Positions 43,065 to 51,266 of a stretch of DNA of 64,000 nt are shown here, in pieces. The stretch is from Hyphomicrobiales bacterium. Its GTDB lineage: Bacteria > Pseudomonadota > Alphaproteobacteria > Rhizobiales > Rhizobiaceae. The stretch spans positions 1 to 64,000 of the forward strand of contig UBUL01000011.1 of assembly GCA_900468625.1 (NCBI GenBank), written 5' to 3'. The notes beneath the pieces are model-generated. The model saw only the letters and a program-made list of their open reading frames with translations, did no database searches and was not told where the DNA came from. Position 1 is the first letter of the stretch. Each line of letters starts with the position of its first letter. Position numbers and translations under genes: made by a program.

Positions 43065-44269
43065 TGCAATCCACCTCTATTGCGATGCAGTTGTGGTATG
43101 GCCTGTCTTTCGGCAATCTGCTCGCTGGCGTGCGTGAGCGATGCCAGCCGCTGCACCAGCCCATGGCAATCGGCGCGATCGACCATCCATTGCTTGCGAT
43201 CCTGCGACGCCATGGCCTCGAAAGCGGCGAGATATCGCTGCTCGTTCACCTCGCCCAGAAGCGCGGCCAGATGCGGGGCGTCGGCGGCATCCAGCGTGAA
43301 CCCGATCTTTCGGCCCGCCAGGAATCTTGCCGTCTCGGTGCCGTCGACCGCGATCGGCACGGCACCGTAAAGGCCGCCTTCATAAAGCCGGTTCGGCAGG
43401 AGCCAGCTTGAATTCAGGCCCTCCTCGAAGAAGTCGATCGCCCAGGAAAACTGGACATCGCCATAGATCGCGGCGAGATCCTCCGGGTTCTTGTAGGCGC
43501 CGGCAAAATGCATGAAGGGAGCATCGCGGACGACGCGATCAAAATCGTCAAATTCGGAATAGGCGGGCCGGCCACGCAGGACAATCTCGAAACGGCCTTG
43601 CATCCGGCGAGAGAAATCATCGAGCAGAGCCAGGGATTTGCGGCAGCGAAGCGCGCCGAACCAGCCGATCTTCCATGGCTTGCCGGCAGCGGGCGGCCTT
43701 GCATGCGGCGCGGCGGCGCGCGCTGCGGGATCGAGAGCCAGCACCTTGTTTTCGAGCAGCATGATCGGCAGCAGCAGACCGGAGTGCCGCCGGAAATAGC
43801 GATCGACGAAGGCCGGGGAGCTGGTGAGGAGCAGCGCGGCCTGCGAGCCGAAGTGACGCTCCGTGGCACGAAGCGCACGACCCACCACGTCGTCGCGCAG
43901 CAGCAGCCGGTGGATGTCGAGGCATTCGTACACGATCGGCATGTCGCCGCCGAAGATGGATTTGGCGCGATTGGCCAGGGCCAGCATTTCGAGATTGCGG
44001 CCGATGATAACGTCGGGCCTTGCGACCGCGCGCAATGCCTCACGAAGCTTCGCAGCCGACCGCGCGACCGCGGTTACACGCTGGGCGAACTGGGCATCCC
44101 GTGTTCTGCCGAGCTCGATCGGCTCGACGCCATGGACAGCGGCCAGCGCGTTGTCATCGCGCCGGAAGCCCGCCAGCGTCACGAGCGCCCCGCCAGCCTG
44201 CAGCATCAGCACCCGCCGGCGCACGGCGGGATCGGCGAGATCGTGAACGAAATAAAGAATATGCAGCAT
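43061..44269 (-). CDS. exoL: ExoL-like glycosyltransferase
   Basis: A 402-residue glycosyltransferase, close to the 400 residues of Sinorhizobium ExoL, which adds the second sugar (glucose, beta-1,3 to galactose). The start at 44269 gives the N-terminus LHILYFVHDLADPAVRRRV; the frame is open through exoK upstream but without coding character. GWFGALRCRKSLALLDDF and LYEGGLYGAVPIAVDGTE resemble GT-B enzymes. A gap of about 107 bases with a GC-rich hairpin separates it from exoK. Confidence 0.88.
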   Translation of the reverse strand: MLHILYFVHDLADPAVRRRVLMLQAGGALVTLAGFRRDDNALAAVHGVEPIELGRTRDAQFAQRVTAVARSAAKLREALRAVARPDVIIGRNLEMLALANRAKSIFGGDMPIVYECLDIHRLLLRDDVVGRALRATERHFGSQAALLLTSSPAFVDRYFRRHSGLLLPIMLLENKVLALDPAARAAAPHARPPAAGKPWKIGWFGALRCRKSLALLDDFSRRMQGRFEIVLRGRPAYSEFDDFDRVVRDAPFMHFAGAYKNPEDLAAIYGDVQFSWAIDFFEEGLNSSWLLPNRLYEGGLYGAVPIAVDGTETARFLAGRKIGFTLDAADAPHLAALLGEVNEQRYLAAFEAMASQDRKQWMVDRADCHGLVQRLASLTHASEQIAERQAIPQLHRNRGGLQ

Positions 44270-44339
44270 CAAAATTTCCGCTTCTGCGCCAGGCCTAGGC
44301 CGAGCGCCTCGTGTGCTTGGTGTTGCATCATGACATTGC

Positions 44340-44372
44340 GACCCGTCGCGGGGGGCACCCGCGCGACGGGTC
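44340..44372 (-). other. GC-rich hairpin between exoK and exoL
   Basis: GACCCGTCGCG and CGCGACGGGTC form a perfect 11-base-pair stem around an 11-base loop, four bases after the exoK stop. No U-tract follows. It may be a partial terminator or a processing and stability element that lowers exoL-P expression relative to exoK, or protects the 3' end of exoK. Confidence 0.5.
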
Positions 44373-44376
44373 AGGT

Positions 44377-45183
44377 TCAGTTGATCTTGCAGGTGATCGA
44401 CTCCGGAAATAGGCACTTGTCGCCCGGCGCGGTGAAGGCAACGCGCTTGACCTGCATGGTCGCAGGCTCGCCGCCATAGGCGAACTTGCCCATCCAGCCG
44501 CTCAGAGTGTCGCTGCCCCACAGGCTGAAGAAGATCTTCTGGGCGTTCGACGGTATCTTCGAAGGGTCCGTTACTTCCTGAACGAGCTTGCCGTTCACGT
44601 AGTAGCGCAGGCGATCCTTCTCCCATATGAAGGCATAGTCGTTGAAGCCCTGATCGGCGCCGCCGGTAACGGGCGTCAGTTTCTCATTGCCGCCCTTGGC
44701 AGAGATGTACTGATTGAGCTGAACTTGACCGGGATTCTTGCCGAGCACTTCGAAATCGATCTCGTCATGCGGCTTCTTGTCGGTCGGGCCGATATAGGTG
44801 AAGAAGGCGGAGTTCAGGCCGGACCCGGTGGCCGCGCGGTAGCGCGCTTCATAAGTGCCGTAGCCGTAACGCTTGATCGTCTGGATTTCGCCGCAGGCGT
44901 AGTCGCGTTCGCCAAGCTTGGACTGGACGAATTGCAGTTGCAGCATTCCATCCTTGACGCTCACCTGCTTTTTCGACCAGGTGCAATTCTGGTGCGGCCC
45001 GTTGTTCCAGCCGTCGGAAACATACCAGCGACCGGTATCGATACGCTCGAAATTGTCGACGAAGGATGTGCCCGACTGCTGGGCGTCCTCGGCAGATGCT
45101 GCCTGCGGCAGAAAACATGCGCTCATCAGAGCGATTGAGACAAGACCAAATCCTTGCACGCAACTTTTCTTCGAGATCGTCAT
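44377..45183 (-). CDS. exoK: ExoK, secreted GH16 endo-glycanase
   Basis: A 268-residue secreted family-16 endo-beta-1,3-1,4-glycanase that cuts nascent succinoglycan to yield shorter chains. The signal peptide covers about residues 1-31 (SIALMSACFLPQAASA; a lipobox-like SAC is also present). The catalytic motif is DEIDFEVLGK, with both glutamates of the GH16 ExDxE pattern, and WEKDRLRYYVNGKLVQEV is typical of the fold. AAAGGTGA precedes the ATG. The truncated exoH frame ends four bases before this start, its TGA lying in the ribosome site, so the two may still be coupled. Confidence 0.92.
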   Translation of the reverse strand: MTISKKSCVQGFGLVSIALMSACFLPQAASAEDAQQSGTSFVDNFERIDTGRWYVSDGWNNGPHQNCTWSKKQVSVKDGMLQLQFVQSKLGERDYACGEIQTIKRYGYGTYEARYRAATGSGLNSAFFTYIGPTDKKPHDEIDFEVLGKNPGQVQLNQYISAKGGNEKLTPVTGGADQGFNDYAFIWEKDRLRYYVNGKLVQEVTDPSKIPSNAQKIFFSLWGSDTLSGWMGKFAYGGEPATMQVKRVAFTAPGDKCLFPESITCKIN

Positions 45184-45187
45184 GACG

Positions 45188-45706
45188 TCACCTTTGCTCG
45201 CAACGCAGGCGCCGGTCCTCGGCGATGCGGCTCTCGACAGCAGGGATTCCGGCCCGTGGGCGCGCCCGGCTGCCAGTCAGCAGATTGTGGAGGCTCGGCA
45301 GGGCGTTACGCGCCATGCCATTGGTAAAAGGCAGCATGAAAAGAGCGAGAGCGGCTGCCAGACGATAGAAAGCCGGACAGAGATCACTGCCGCTGCGGTT
45401 CCACAGAAGAGATGGTAGGATAACCGTCTTTGTCTTCCGGCGAATAATCTTTGCGTCGTCCGGGGAGGCCATTCCATGGGGAAATAAGAGATATCCGGAA
45501 ATCGCGCTCAGGCATGGAACGCCGACGCGAAACAGGCTGTCGCGCAGAAACGCACGCAGCCAGTCAAAAAAGCCATAAGCGCCCTTGAACGGGCTCGTAT
45601 ACGTATCGAACGGCATATGGACAGAAACAATGCCCGAGATGAGCACGATACGCATGAGGTTAATCCGCGAAGACACGTTGGCAGTCACATTCACGATGTC
45701 TGTCAC
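45188..45706 (-). pseudogene. exoH: Truncated exoH (succinoglycan O-succinyltransferase)
   Basis: The first hundred or so codons closely resemble ExoH, an integral-membrane acyltransferase of about 370 residues: INLMRIVLISGIVSVHMPFD, GFFDWLRAFLRDSLFRVG, PCLSAISGYLLFPHG and KTKTVILPSLLWN. After that point the frame becomes non-membrane-like (RSGSDLCPAFYR, then RARPRAGIPAVESRIAEDRR) and stops at 172 residues, four bases before exoK. About 200 residues of C-terminal membrane domain are missing. Another frame (45277-45477) also lacks the expected helices, so this looks like a frameshift plus deletion. The encoded protein should not succinylate the polymer. Confidence 0.75.
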
Positions 45707-46370
45707 CCCTTCTTCGGGCTGCGCCCCCTCGCAGCCATTTCAAACAGAGCAGAGCTCGCATTGGTAACCTAGGGCGCTCTTCGGAAAGGGAATATGGCAG
45801 TGCAGCAAAAATGAACGAAAAGCGGCATTCCCAGATGGCGTGCAAATCTGGTTCGAGGCGGCTTAAAACGCGAACCAATCGATTTAGACCCGGAAAACAC
45901 CCTGATCCGAAATGTATTTTAGAGAAACTTAATATAAAATGCCGGCTTTGTGCGAAGCACATTAATCATGCGGATTTTTTTGCTGGAGAGTGAAGATTTT
46001 TTGCACCGCGGCAGAATTTCAGAAGCGAAGCATGACCAAAATGCGACAGAACTTCAATCACTCTGAGAAAATTGACGGACATGCTCCCTCTATGGCTGCA
46101 GCCATAGCCAATTGCAGAAAACGATAGCCATGGTGAGCCTCAGCGATGTCTCCCGATCCGGCGCGTCGTCCCTCCTTATCGACAAACTTCGACAAATCGT
46201 GGCTTCCCGGCATTGCTCATTATCGAATGAACGCTACCTGTTGCGGTCGTGGTAAGGTCCATTGCCTGGCAAATTGCCGTTGAGAGGCAATCGAACGAGC
46301 CGAAAAGATGGCGGTGCCCCGCTAGGGACAACACCGCAAGCCCCTGAATCGAAACGGTAAAGGCCGGAAA
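45707..46370. other. AT-rich divergent region between exoH remnant and exoW; exoI and exoT absent
   Basis: This 664-base gap has no convincing gene. It is markedly more AT-rich than its surroundings (about 45780-46080, for example ATGTATTTTAGAGAAACTT), which fits divergent promoters or foreign/decayed DNA. In Sinorhizobium exoI and exoT lie at this place, between exoH and exoW; neither is here. Small frames such as 45811-45993 lack recognisable features. Confidence 0.55.
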
Positions 46371-47330
46371 ATGGCGTCCATCACGATTGTTATTCCGTTC
46401 TATCAGAAGCAAACGGGAGTTCTGCAGCGCGCTTTGAAGTCGATCTCGCGGCAGACATTTCAGGATTTCGATATCCTCATCGTCGACGATCAATCGCCGC
46501 TACCGGCGGAAGGCGAGCTGCAATCGCTGAGCAGCGAGGAAAGACGGCGCATCCGGGTGATCCGTCAGGCCAATGCCGGACCGGGCGGGGCGCGCAACAC
46601 CGGCCTTGATAATATACCCGCCGAAAGCAAGTTCGTGGCATTCCTGGATTCCGACGACGAATGGGCGCCGGAGCATCTCAGCAACGCCTATGGAACATTG
46701 ACCCACTACGGCGCCGATTGCTACTGGGACTCCATCGACGGCGGCGAAGAGTTCTATTACCATTTCAGCATCGCGGAACTTGGGAAAACCGCCGAGACGA
46801 TGAGATTGTCGGATAGGCCCGCGGTCGTCGAAATCCCCAATATGGCCAGCGTCATGCTGCAGGACTGGAGTTTCCTTCACATGTCCTGCATGGTGATCGG
46901 ACGGCCGCTTTTCGAAAAGATCCGCTTCGAGCCGGCGCTGCGCCTGGCGGCGGAAGACGTCCTGTTCTTCTGCGATTGCATCCTTGCTGCCAAGCGCGTG
47001 CTTCTGTGCGAAAACGCCGGCGCATTGCGCGGTCAGGGCGTAAACATCTTTCACAGCATCGACAACGATTCCCCGCAATTCCTGCGCCAGCAATTCAACA
47101 CATGGACGGCGCTCAATACGCTGGAGCAGAGATTTTCGCGCCGGCCGCAGGATGTCGAGTCCATTCGCCTCTATAAAAACCGTGCCCGCCAGCAGGCGCT
47201 CTGGAGCCAAGCGCGGCAAGTGCGGCGGCGGCGTATGCCGCAATTTGCCTTGCTGGCAAAATGGGCCTTGCGCGATCCTGCGATTTTACAAAGCGCCATG
47301 CAGCTTGCCGTGGGCAAACTCGCGCCCTAG
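46371..47330 (+). CDS. exoW: ExoW-like glycosyltransferase
   Basis: A 319-residue family-2 glycosyltransferase, the same length as Sinorhizobium ExoW, which adds the seventh sugar (glucose, beta-1,3). SITIVIPFYQKQTGVLQRAL opens the fold. ILIVDDQSPLPAEGE, GPGGARNTGLDNIPAESK and VAFLDSDDEWAPEHL hold the nucleotide and metal sites, and LRLAAEDVLFFCDCI follows. It begins a short rightward unit with exoV. Confidence 0.9.
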   Translation: MASITIVIPFYQKQTGVLQRALKSISRQTFQDFDILIVDDQSPLPAEGELQSLSSEERRRIRVIRQANAGPGGARNTGLDNIPAESKFVAFLDSDDEWAPEHLSNAYGTLTHYGADCYWDSIDGGEEFYYHFSIAELGKTAETMRLSDRPAVVEIPNMASVMLQDWSFLHMSCMVIGRPLFEKIRFEPALRLAAEDVLFFCDCILAAKRVLLCENAGALRGQGVNIFHSIDNDSPQFLRQQFNTWTALNTLEQRFSRRPQDVESIRLYKNRARQQALWSQARQVRRRRMPQFALLAKWALRDPAILQSAMQLAVGKLAP

Positions 47331-47415
47331 TTTTTGCATCGCAGCATGGCTGCGCATGCCGCATCGAGGAGCCACGGCGTGCCCTGTTACTGTTTGGATC
47401 AGCAAGGAGTCCTGC

Positions 47416-48354
47416 ATGAAGCCGTTCCACTGGGAATCCACCCATGGCAATTTCGGTGACGATCTCAATCTCTGGCTCTGGGATTTCCTACTTCCCGGCC
47501 TTCGCGATGTTCACAACGAGACATTGCTGGTCGGCGTCGGAACCGTCCTCAATACGGAGATCCTGCCGGCGGAGGGCCGCAAGCTCGTCATCGGCAGCGG
47601 CTTCGGCTACGGCTCTCTTCCCGATATGCGCGACGGGTCGCAATGGGACATCCGCAGCGTGCGCGGCCCGTTGACGGCGGAAAAGGCGGGACTGCCGCCG
47701 GAAATGGGCATCGTCGATCCCGCCGTCCTCGTCACCGAGATGCCGGAATTCCGAAACGTTTCAAAAAACGGCAAGCGCACTTTCATTCCGCATTGGGAGT
47801 CGGCTGCCGTCGGCCTCTGGCCTGAAATCTGCAAGACAGTCGGCCTTTCCTATCTCGATCCACGCGGCGAAGCAAAGGCCGTGATCCGCGAGATTGCGGC
47901 TTCGGAGCTGATTGTCGCGGAATCCATGCATGGCGCTATCCTTGCCGACGCTTTCCGCGTCCCGTGGATTGCGGTCAGCTCTTCGCGCTCCATCAACAGC
48001 TTCAAATGGAATGACTGGGCACGCTCGCTCGGCGTCACCTATGCACCGAAGCACATCCCGGTTTCTACCCGTGCCGAGGCGATTGCCAAGGGTGCCAAAT
48101 TCTGGGGCGTCGGCTTCGAACGCGACAAGCAGGCGGCGGCAGGACCCGAACGGCACGGCGAAAATGTGATGGTCGCCGATCCCGAACAGACCGCGCTCCG
48201 TGTCATGGCGAAACAGGCTCTTGCCGTGCCTTCTGCCCTTGCCCTTTGGCAGGCAAGCAAGGCCAAGCCGCAGCTGAGCAAGGACGGCACGTTTGCGTCA
48301 TGCAAGGAACGCCTCCTGAACGCGATCGAAGGCGTGCGGTGCGATTACCTGTAG
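47416..48354 (+). CDS. exoV: ExoV, succinoglycan pyruvyltransferase
   Basis: A 312-residue polysaccharide pyruvyltransferase that forms the ketal on the terminal side-chain glucose from phosphoenolpyruvate. The start at 47416 has AAGGAG seven bases upstream; the frame opens at 47152 inside exoW without support. Family marks are the N-terminal HWESTHGNFGDDLNLWLWDF, VIGSGFGYG, IRSVRGPLTAEKAG and SELIVAESMHGAILADAF. It is probably co-transcribed with exoW and converges with exoU. Confidence 0.92.
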   Translation: MKPFHWESTHGNFGDDLNLWLWDFLLPGLRDVHNETLLVGVGTVLNTEILPAEGRKLVIGSGFGYGSLPDMRDGSQWDIRSVRGPLTAEKAGLPPEMGIVDPAVLVTEMPEFRNVSKNGKRTFIPHWESAAVGLWPEICKTVGLSYLDPRGEAKAVIREIAASELIVAESMHGAILADAFRVPWIAVSSSRSINSFKWNDWARSLGVTYAPKHIPVSTRAEAIAKGAKFWGVGFERDKQAAAGPERHGENVMVADPEQTALRVMAKQALAVPSALALWQASKAKPQLSKDGTFASCKERLLNAIEGVRCDYL

Positions 48355-48370
48355 CCGGCGACAGGACTGA

Positions 48371-49381
48371 CTATTCCGGAGCGGCCTGCAAGAGATAGCG
48401 CAGGCCGTTCGCTCCGGAATGCGCGATAGGCGCACCACCGCGCTTGCGGAAACGTTCCGTCTTGTCTGCCAGGATGCCGCCGGCTATCGCCGGAACGGCG
48501 AAAGGATGGGAAAGCGCATATGTCGCGGCAGACAGCAGCCCGGCCTGCGACTTGATATCGAGAAAATGCCGCAGCTCGTAGCGATCGCGAATATGCTGCT
48601 CATGGCGGCGGATCACGGCAGCATCCGCAGGCGAAAGGCCGCCCTTTGCGAGGATCGTCCGATCGGCTTGGTAGAGCCGCTGCAAATCCTCGGTTCTGTG
48701 CCGGCCGCTCAGGGAATCGCTGCGCACGACCGCACCGTAACCGCAGCTATGGATGATCTTGTAGCGCGCGCCCTTGGCAAGCGCGCGGACATAAAGATCG
48801 TAGTCTTCCCCGAGGCGCAGCGTTTCATTATAGCGCAGACCGTGCGCATCCAGGAACGAACGGCGCATCAAAGGCTTCAGAAAGCCGATTTCGCCGCGGC
48901 GCACCCCCCGCTTGGAGATATTGCCCTCGACGAAAGCGACGAGATCGAGAAAGCGGGGCTTCGCGTCGAAATGATCGAGCCTCGTATGCGCATCCGTGAC
49001 CGTATCGGCGCTGACGAAGGCGATGTTGTCGGCCGCGAAATCCCAATCGTCATCGGTAAGCAGCGAGCCAAAACGCCCGGGAAAGAAGAAATCGTCGGCG
49101 TCGAGAATGCCGATCAAAGGGGCTTTGGATATCTCGATGGCGTGATTGCGCGCGGCGGCAGGACCGCGATTCTTCTTGAATTCCTGGATCGTCAGCCTGC
49201 CGCTATCGTCATCGGCTTTGGCTGCGGCCAGCGCAGTCCCATCCGTGGAACCGTCGTCGATGACAACGACTTCCGCCACCTCGGGTTCCCGGAGGGCCGA
49301 GGATACCGCCAGTTCAATGGTGTCGCTTGCATTCTTCGCGGCAATGATTACGCAGACGGCTTTTTCTGCACTGTCGGTCAC
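48371..49381 (-). CDS. exoU: ExoU-like glycosyltransferase
   Basis: A family-2 glycosyltransferase with CVIIAAKNASDTIELAVSSA, VVIDDGSTDGTALAAAK, GILDADDFFFPGR and LRLGEDYDLYVRAL. ExoU adds the sixth sugar (glucose, beta-1,6) and is a paralogue of ExoO. The start used is the GTG at 49381, with GGAGG five bases upstream (336 residues); the frame extends to another GTG at 49423 (350 residues) without a clear ribosome site. It converges with exoV and is followed upstream by exoX on the same strand. Confidence 0.88.
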   Translation of the reverse strand: MTDSAEKAVCVIIAAKNASDTIELAVSSALREPEVAEVVVIDDGSTDGTALAAAKADDDSGRLTIQEFKKNRGPAAARNHAIEISKAPLIGILDADDFFFPGRFGSLLTDDDWDFAADNIAFVSADTVTDAHTRLDHFDAKPRFLDLVAFVEGNISKRGVRRGEIGFLKPLMRRSFLDAHGLRYNETLRLGEDYDLYVRALAKGARYKIIHSCGYGAVVRSDSLSGRHRTEDLQRLYQADRTILAKGGLSPADAAVIRRHEQHIRDRYELRHFLDIKSQAGLLSAATYALSHPFAVPAIAGGILADKTERFRKRGGAPIAHSGANGLRYLLQAAPE

Positions 49382-49470
49382 GTCAGCCTCCAATGGTTCT
49401 GCCGGAGACTTAGGACATGCCACCGATCCGGCAACCGCCGGAGCATCAAAAGATATTCAGGCGACAGGCG

Positions 49471-49761
49471 TCAGGGTTTGAACGGCTCTGAGCGCTTGAG
49501 ATTGGGTGCGGACAACCCGCCAACCTTGGTATCCTCCTGGCTAGACACCGGCGCCTTGTCTTCGCCCGACAGGGCATCGCTCGCCTTTTGCTCTTTCCAC
49601 ACAAGATAGAGCACACCTAGAAAATACCCGACCTGCAGCAGGACGGCGCAAGCTGCTGTTTCGATCAAAGTGGTCCAGAGGGAGTTCGTCAGAAAATATG
49701 TCGCTATGGCAAATACGACCAGCGTGCCCAGCATGCTGATGAAAACGCGCGGCGCAAACAT
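49471..49761 (-). CDS. exoX: ExoX, exopolysaccharide production repressor
   Basis: A 96-residue small membrane protein, close to the 98 residues of Sinorhizobium ExoX. APRVFISMLGTLVVFAIATY and AACAVLLQVGYFLGVLYLVW give two transmembrane helices, followed by a polar tail ending RSEPFKP. ExoX lowers succinoglycan output after translation, and the ratio of ExoX to ExoY sets production. It is divergent from exoY across a long AT-rich region, as in Sinorhizobium. Confidence 0.9.
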   Translation of the reverse strand: MFAPRVFISMLGTLVVFAIATYFLTNSLWTTLIETAACAVLLQVGYFLGVLYLVWKEQKASDALSGEDKAPVSSQEDTKVGGLSAPNLKRSEPFKP

Positions 49762-50502
49762 AATCTTACCTCGCCCGCTCAGGCGTCGAATAAAAAGCGA
49801 TCAAGGTCTTTCCTCCCTTATCAGACCTGAAACCTAAATATATTTTATGATTCATTGAGATTCAACCAAGTTACGATGATCCGTTGTGAATTGAGACAAT
49901 CCTAACGCCGCGCACGTTAAAACTACACCTCGATTATAATTACAATTGAATTTGTTCATCTTTCTCTTTGCAATCATGCGGGGATCGATCGGCAACATGC
50001 AATCAAGACGAAGTGCCAGGCCGACTGCGCCCGCCCGCCTTTCTCATCAATTCGATCAACTTTTATTACAAAGTCCTGGGAAAGCCCGCCTCAGTATGTG
50101 CGCCGCAATATGGTGCTGCGGTGCAATATAACCATCGAAGAAATCAAGACGGCATTAAGATGGCATATAGCTAATGGGCGGACAATCGGAGGCTATCGAA
50201 GCCAATGATAATGAACAACTTACGTTTCACCGCCTGTAATGTCCTTACAAATCGTCCGCCATGGCGCATCAGAGCTATCAACCCTGCCATTATACGAAGC
50301 CTGATACAGTACAACCTATCTTTAACTGATCACTGATTTAAACAAAGCCACCACAGATGTGGTAGAATTATACCGCCATGCCATATCGCTACAAAAGTTT
50401 GGCTTAAAAAGTCCAATTCCCAACCTACACTCCGATCATCGCGGCACTAGTTACGCGTCCGAGAATTTCCGACCAATCGTCAACATGAATGGAGTTTTCT
50501 CT
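49762..50502. promoter_or_regulatory. Long AT-rich exoX/exoY divergent control region
   Basis: About 740 bases separate the divergent exoX and exoY genes. No gene is convincing here; a frame continues upstream of exoY to 50359 but lacks the family N-terminus. The DNA is AT-rich, with many short palindromes, including ACCACA-GA-TGTGGT at 50350-50363, about 140 bases before the exoY start. It is the natural place for binding of global exopolysaccharide regulators and for a long exoY leader. Confidence 0.55.
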
Positions 50503-51183
50503 ATGAAGTCTGCGACGAGATCGGCCACATCGGCTTTTTTCAGCGCCGCGGAAAGCGACGTCTTTCCGCCCACTGGTGGAATATTGAAACGTGTGTTCGA
50601 CGTTTCCACCGCAATGATCGCCCTGATGCTCATCAGCCCGCTCTTTCTGCTGCTGATGCTGCTGGTGAAGCTTTCGGACCACGGTCCCGCCTTCTACGGC
50701 CATCGGCGCATCGGCCATAACGGCAAGAGCTTCCGCTGCTTGAAGTTCCGCACCATGGTCGTCGACGGCGACAAGGTTCTGCATGCTTATCTGCAGGCCA
50801 ATCCGAAGGCGATGGAAGAGTGGCGCGCGACCCGCAAGCTGCAGAACGATCCACGCGTCACCGCCGTTGGGGCCGTGCTGCGCAAGCTCAGCCTGGATGA
50901 GCTGCCGCAGTTGATCAACATCATCCGCGGCGAAATGAGCGTCGTCGGCCCCCGCCCAGTCGTCGAAGACGAGCTCGAGCGCTATGACACCGCAGCAATC
51001 TATTACCTGCAGTCCCGTCCCGGCCTGACCGGTCTCTGGCAGGTCAGCGGCCGCAACGACGTCTCCTATGAAAGCCGTGTCGCCTTCGACACGCATTATG
51101 TGAAGAACTGGTCGCTCAGCAGCGACATGGTGATCATCGCCAAAACCATTCCTGCAGTCTGCCTCTCACGCGGCAGCTATTGA
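50503..51183 (+). CDS. exoY: ExoY, undecaprenyl-phosphate galactose phosphotransferase
   Basis: A 226-residue polyprenyl glycosylphosphotransferase that starts succinoglycan synthesis by placing galactose-phosphate on undecaprenyl phosphate. The start at 50503 gives MKSATRSATSAFF, the ExoY N-terminus, with GGAG upstream. One transmembrane helix (about 42-62) is followed by CLKFRTMVVDGD, LRKLSLDELPQLINIIRGEM, VGPRPVVEDE and RPGLTGLWQVSGRNDVSY, the catalytic core of the WbaP/ExoY family. Length and ends match Sinorhizobium ExoY. Confidence 0.95.
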   Translation: MKSATRSATSAFFSAAESDVFPPTGGILKRVFDVSTAMIALMLISPLFLLLMLLVKLSDHGPAFYGHRRIGHNGKSFRCLKFRTMVVDGDKVLHAYLQANPKAMEEWRATRKLQNDPRVTAVGAVLRKLSLDELPQLINIIRGEMSVVGPRPVVEDELERYDTAAIYYLQSRPGLTGLWQVSGRNDVSYESRVAFDTHYVKNWSLSSDMVIIAKTIPAVCLSRGSY

Positions 51184-51266
51184 TGATGACCGACAGGTAC
51201 CGCGGGATGTCTCCTGCGGTGTCCCGCGTCTCGCGGGCTGTCAACCAGTAACAGGGAAGATCCTGC

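Noticed and set aside
45660-45962. A 100-residue minus-strand frame upstream of the exoH remnant
   Set aside because: It runs out of frame over the start of exoH and into AT-rich non-coding DNA, with no motif or ribosome site; not a replacement for exoI.
50359-50502. Longer exoY reading frame beginning at 50359
   Set aside because: The 48 extra residues are unlike ExoY N-termini and lie in AT-rich promoter DNA; the ATG at 50503 has a ribosome site and the expected MKSATRSA start.
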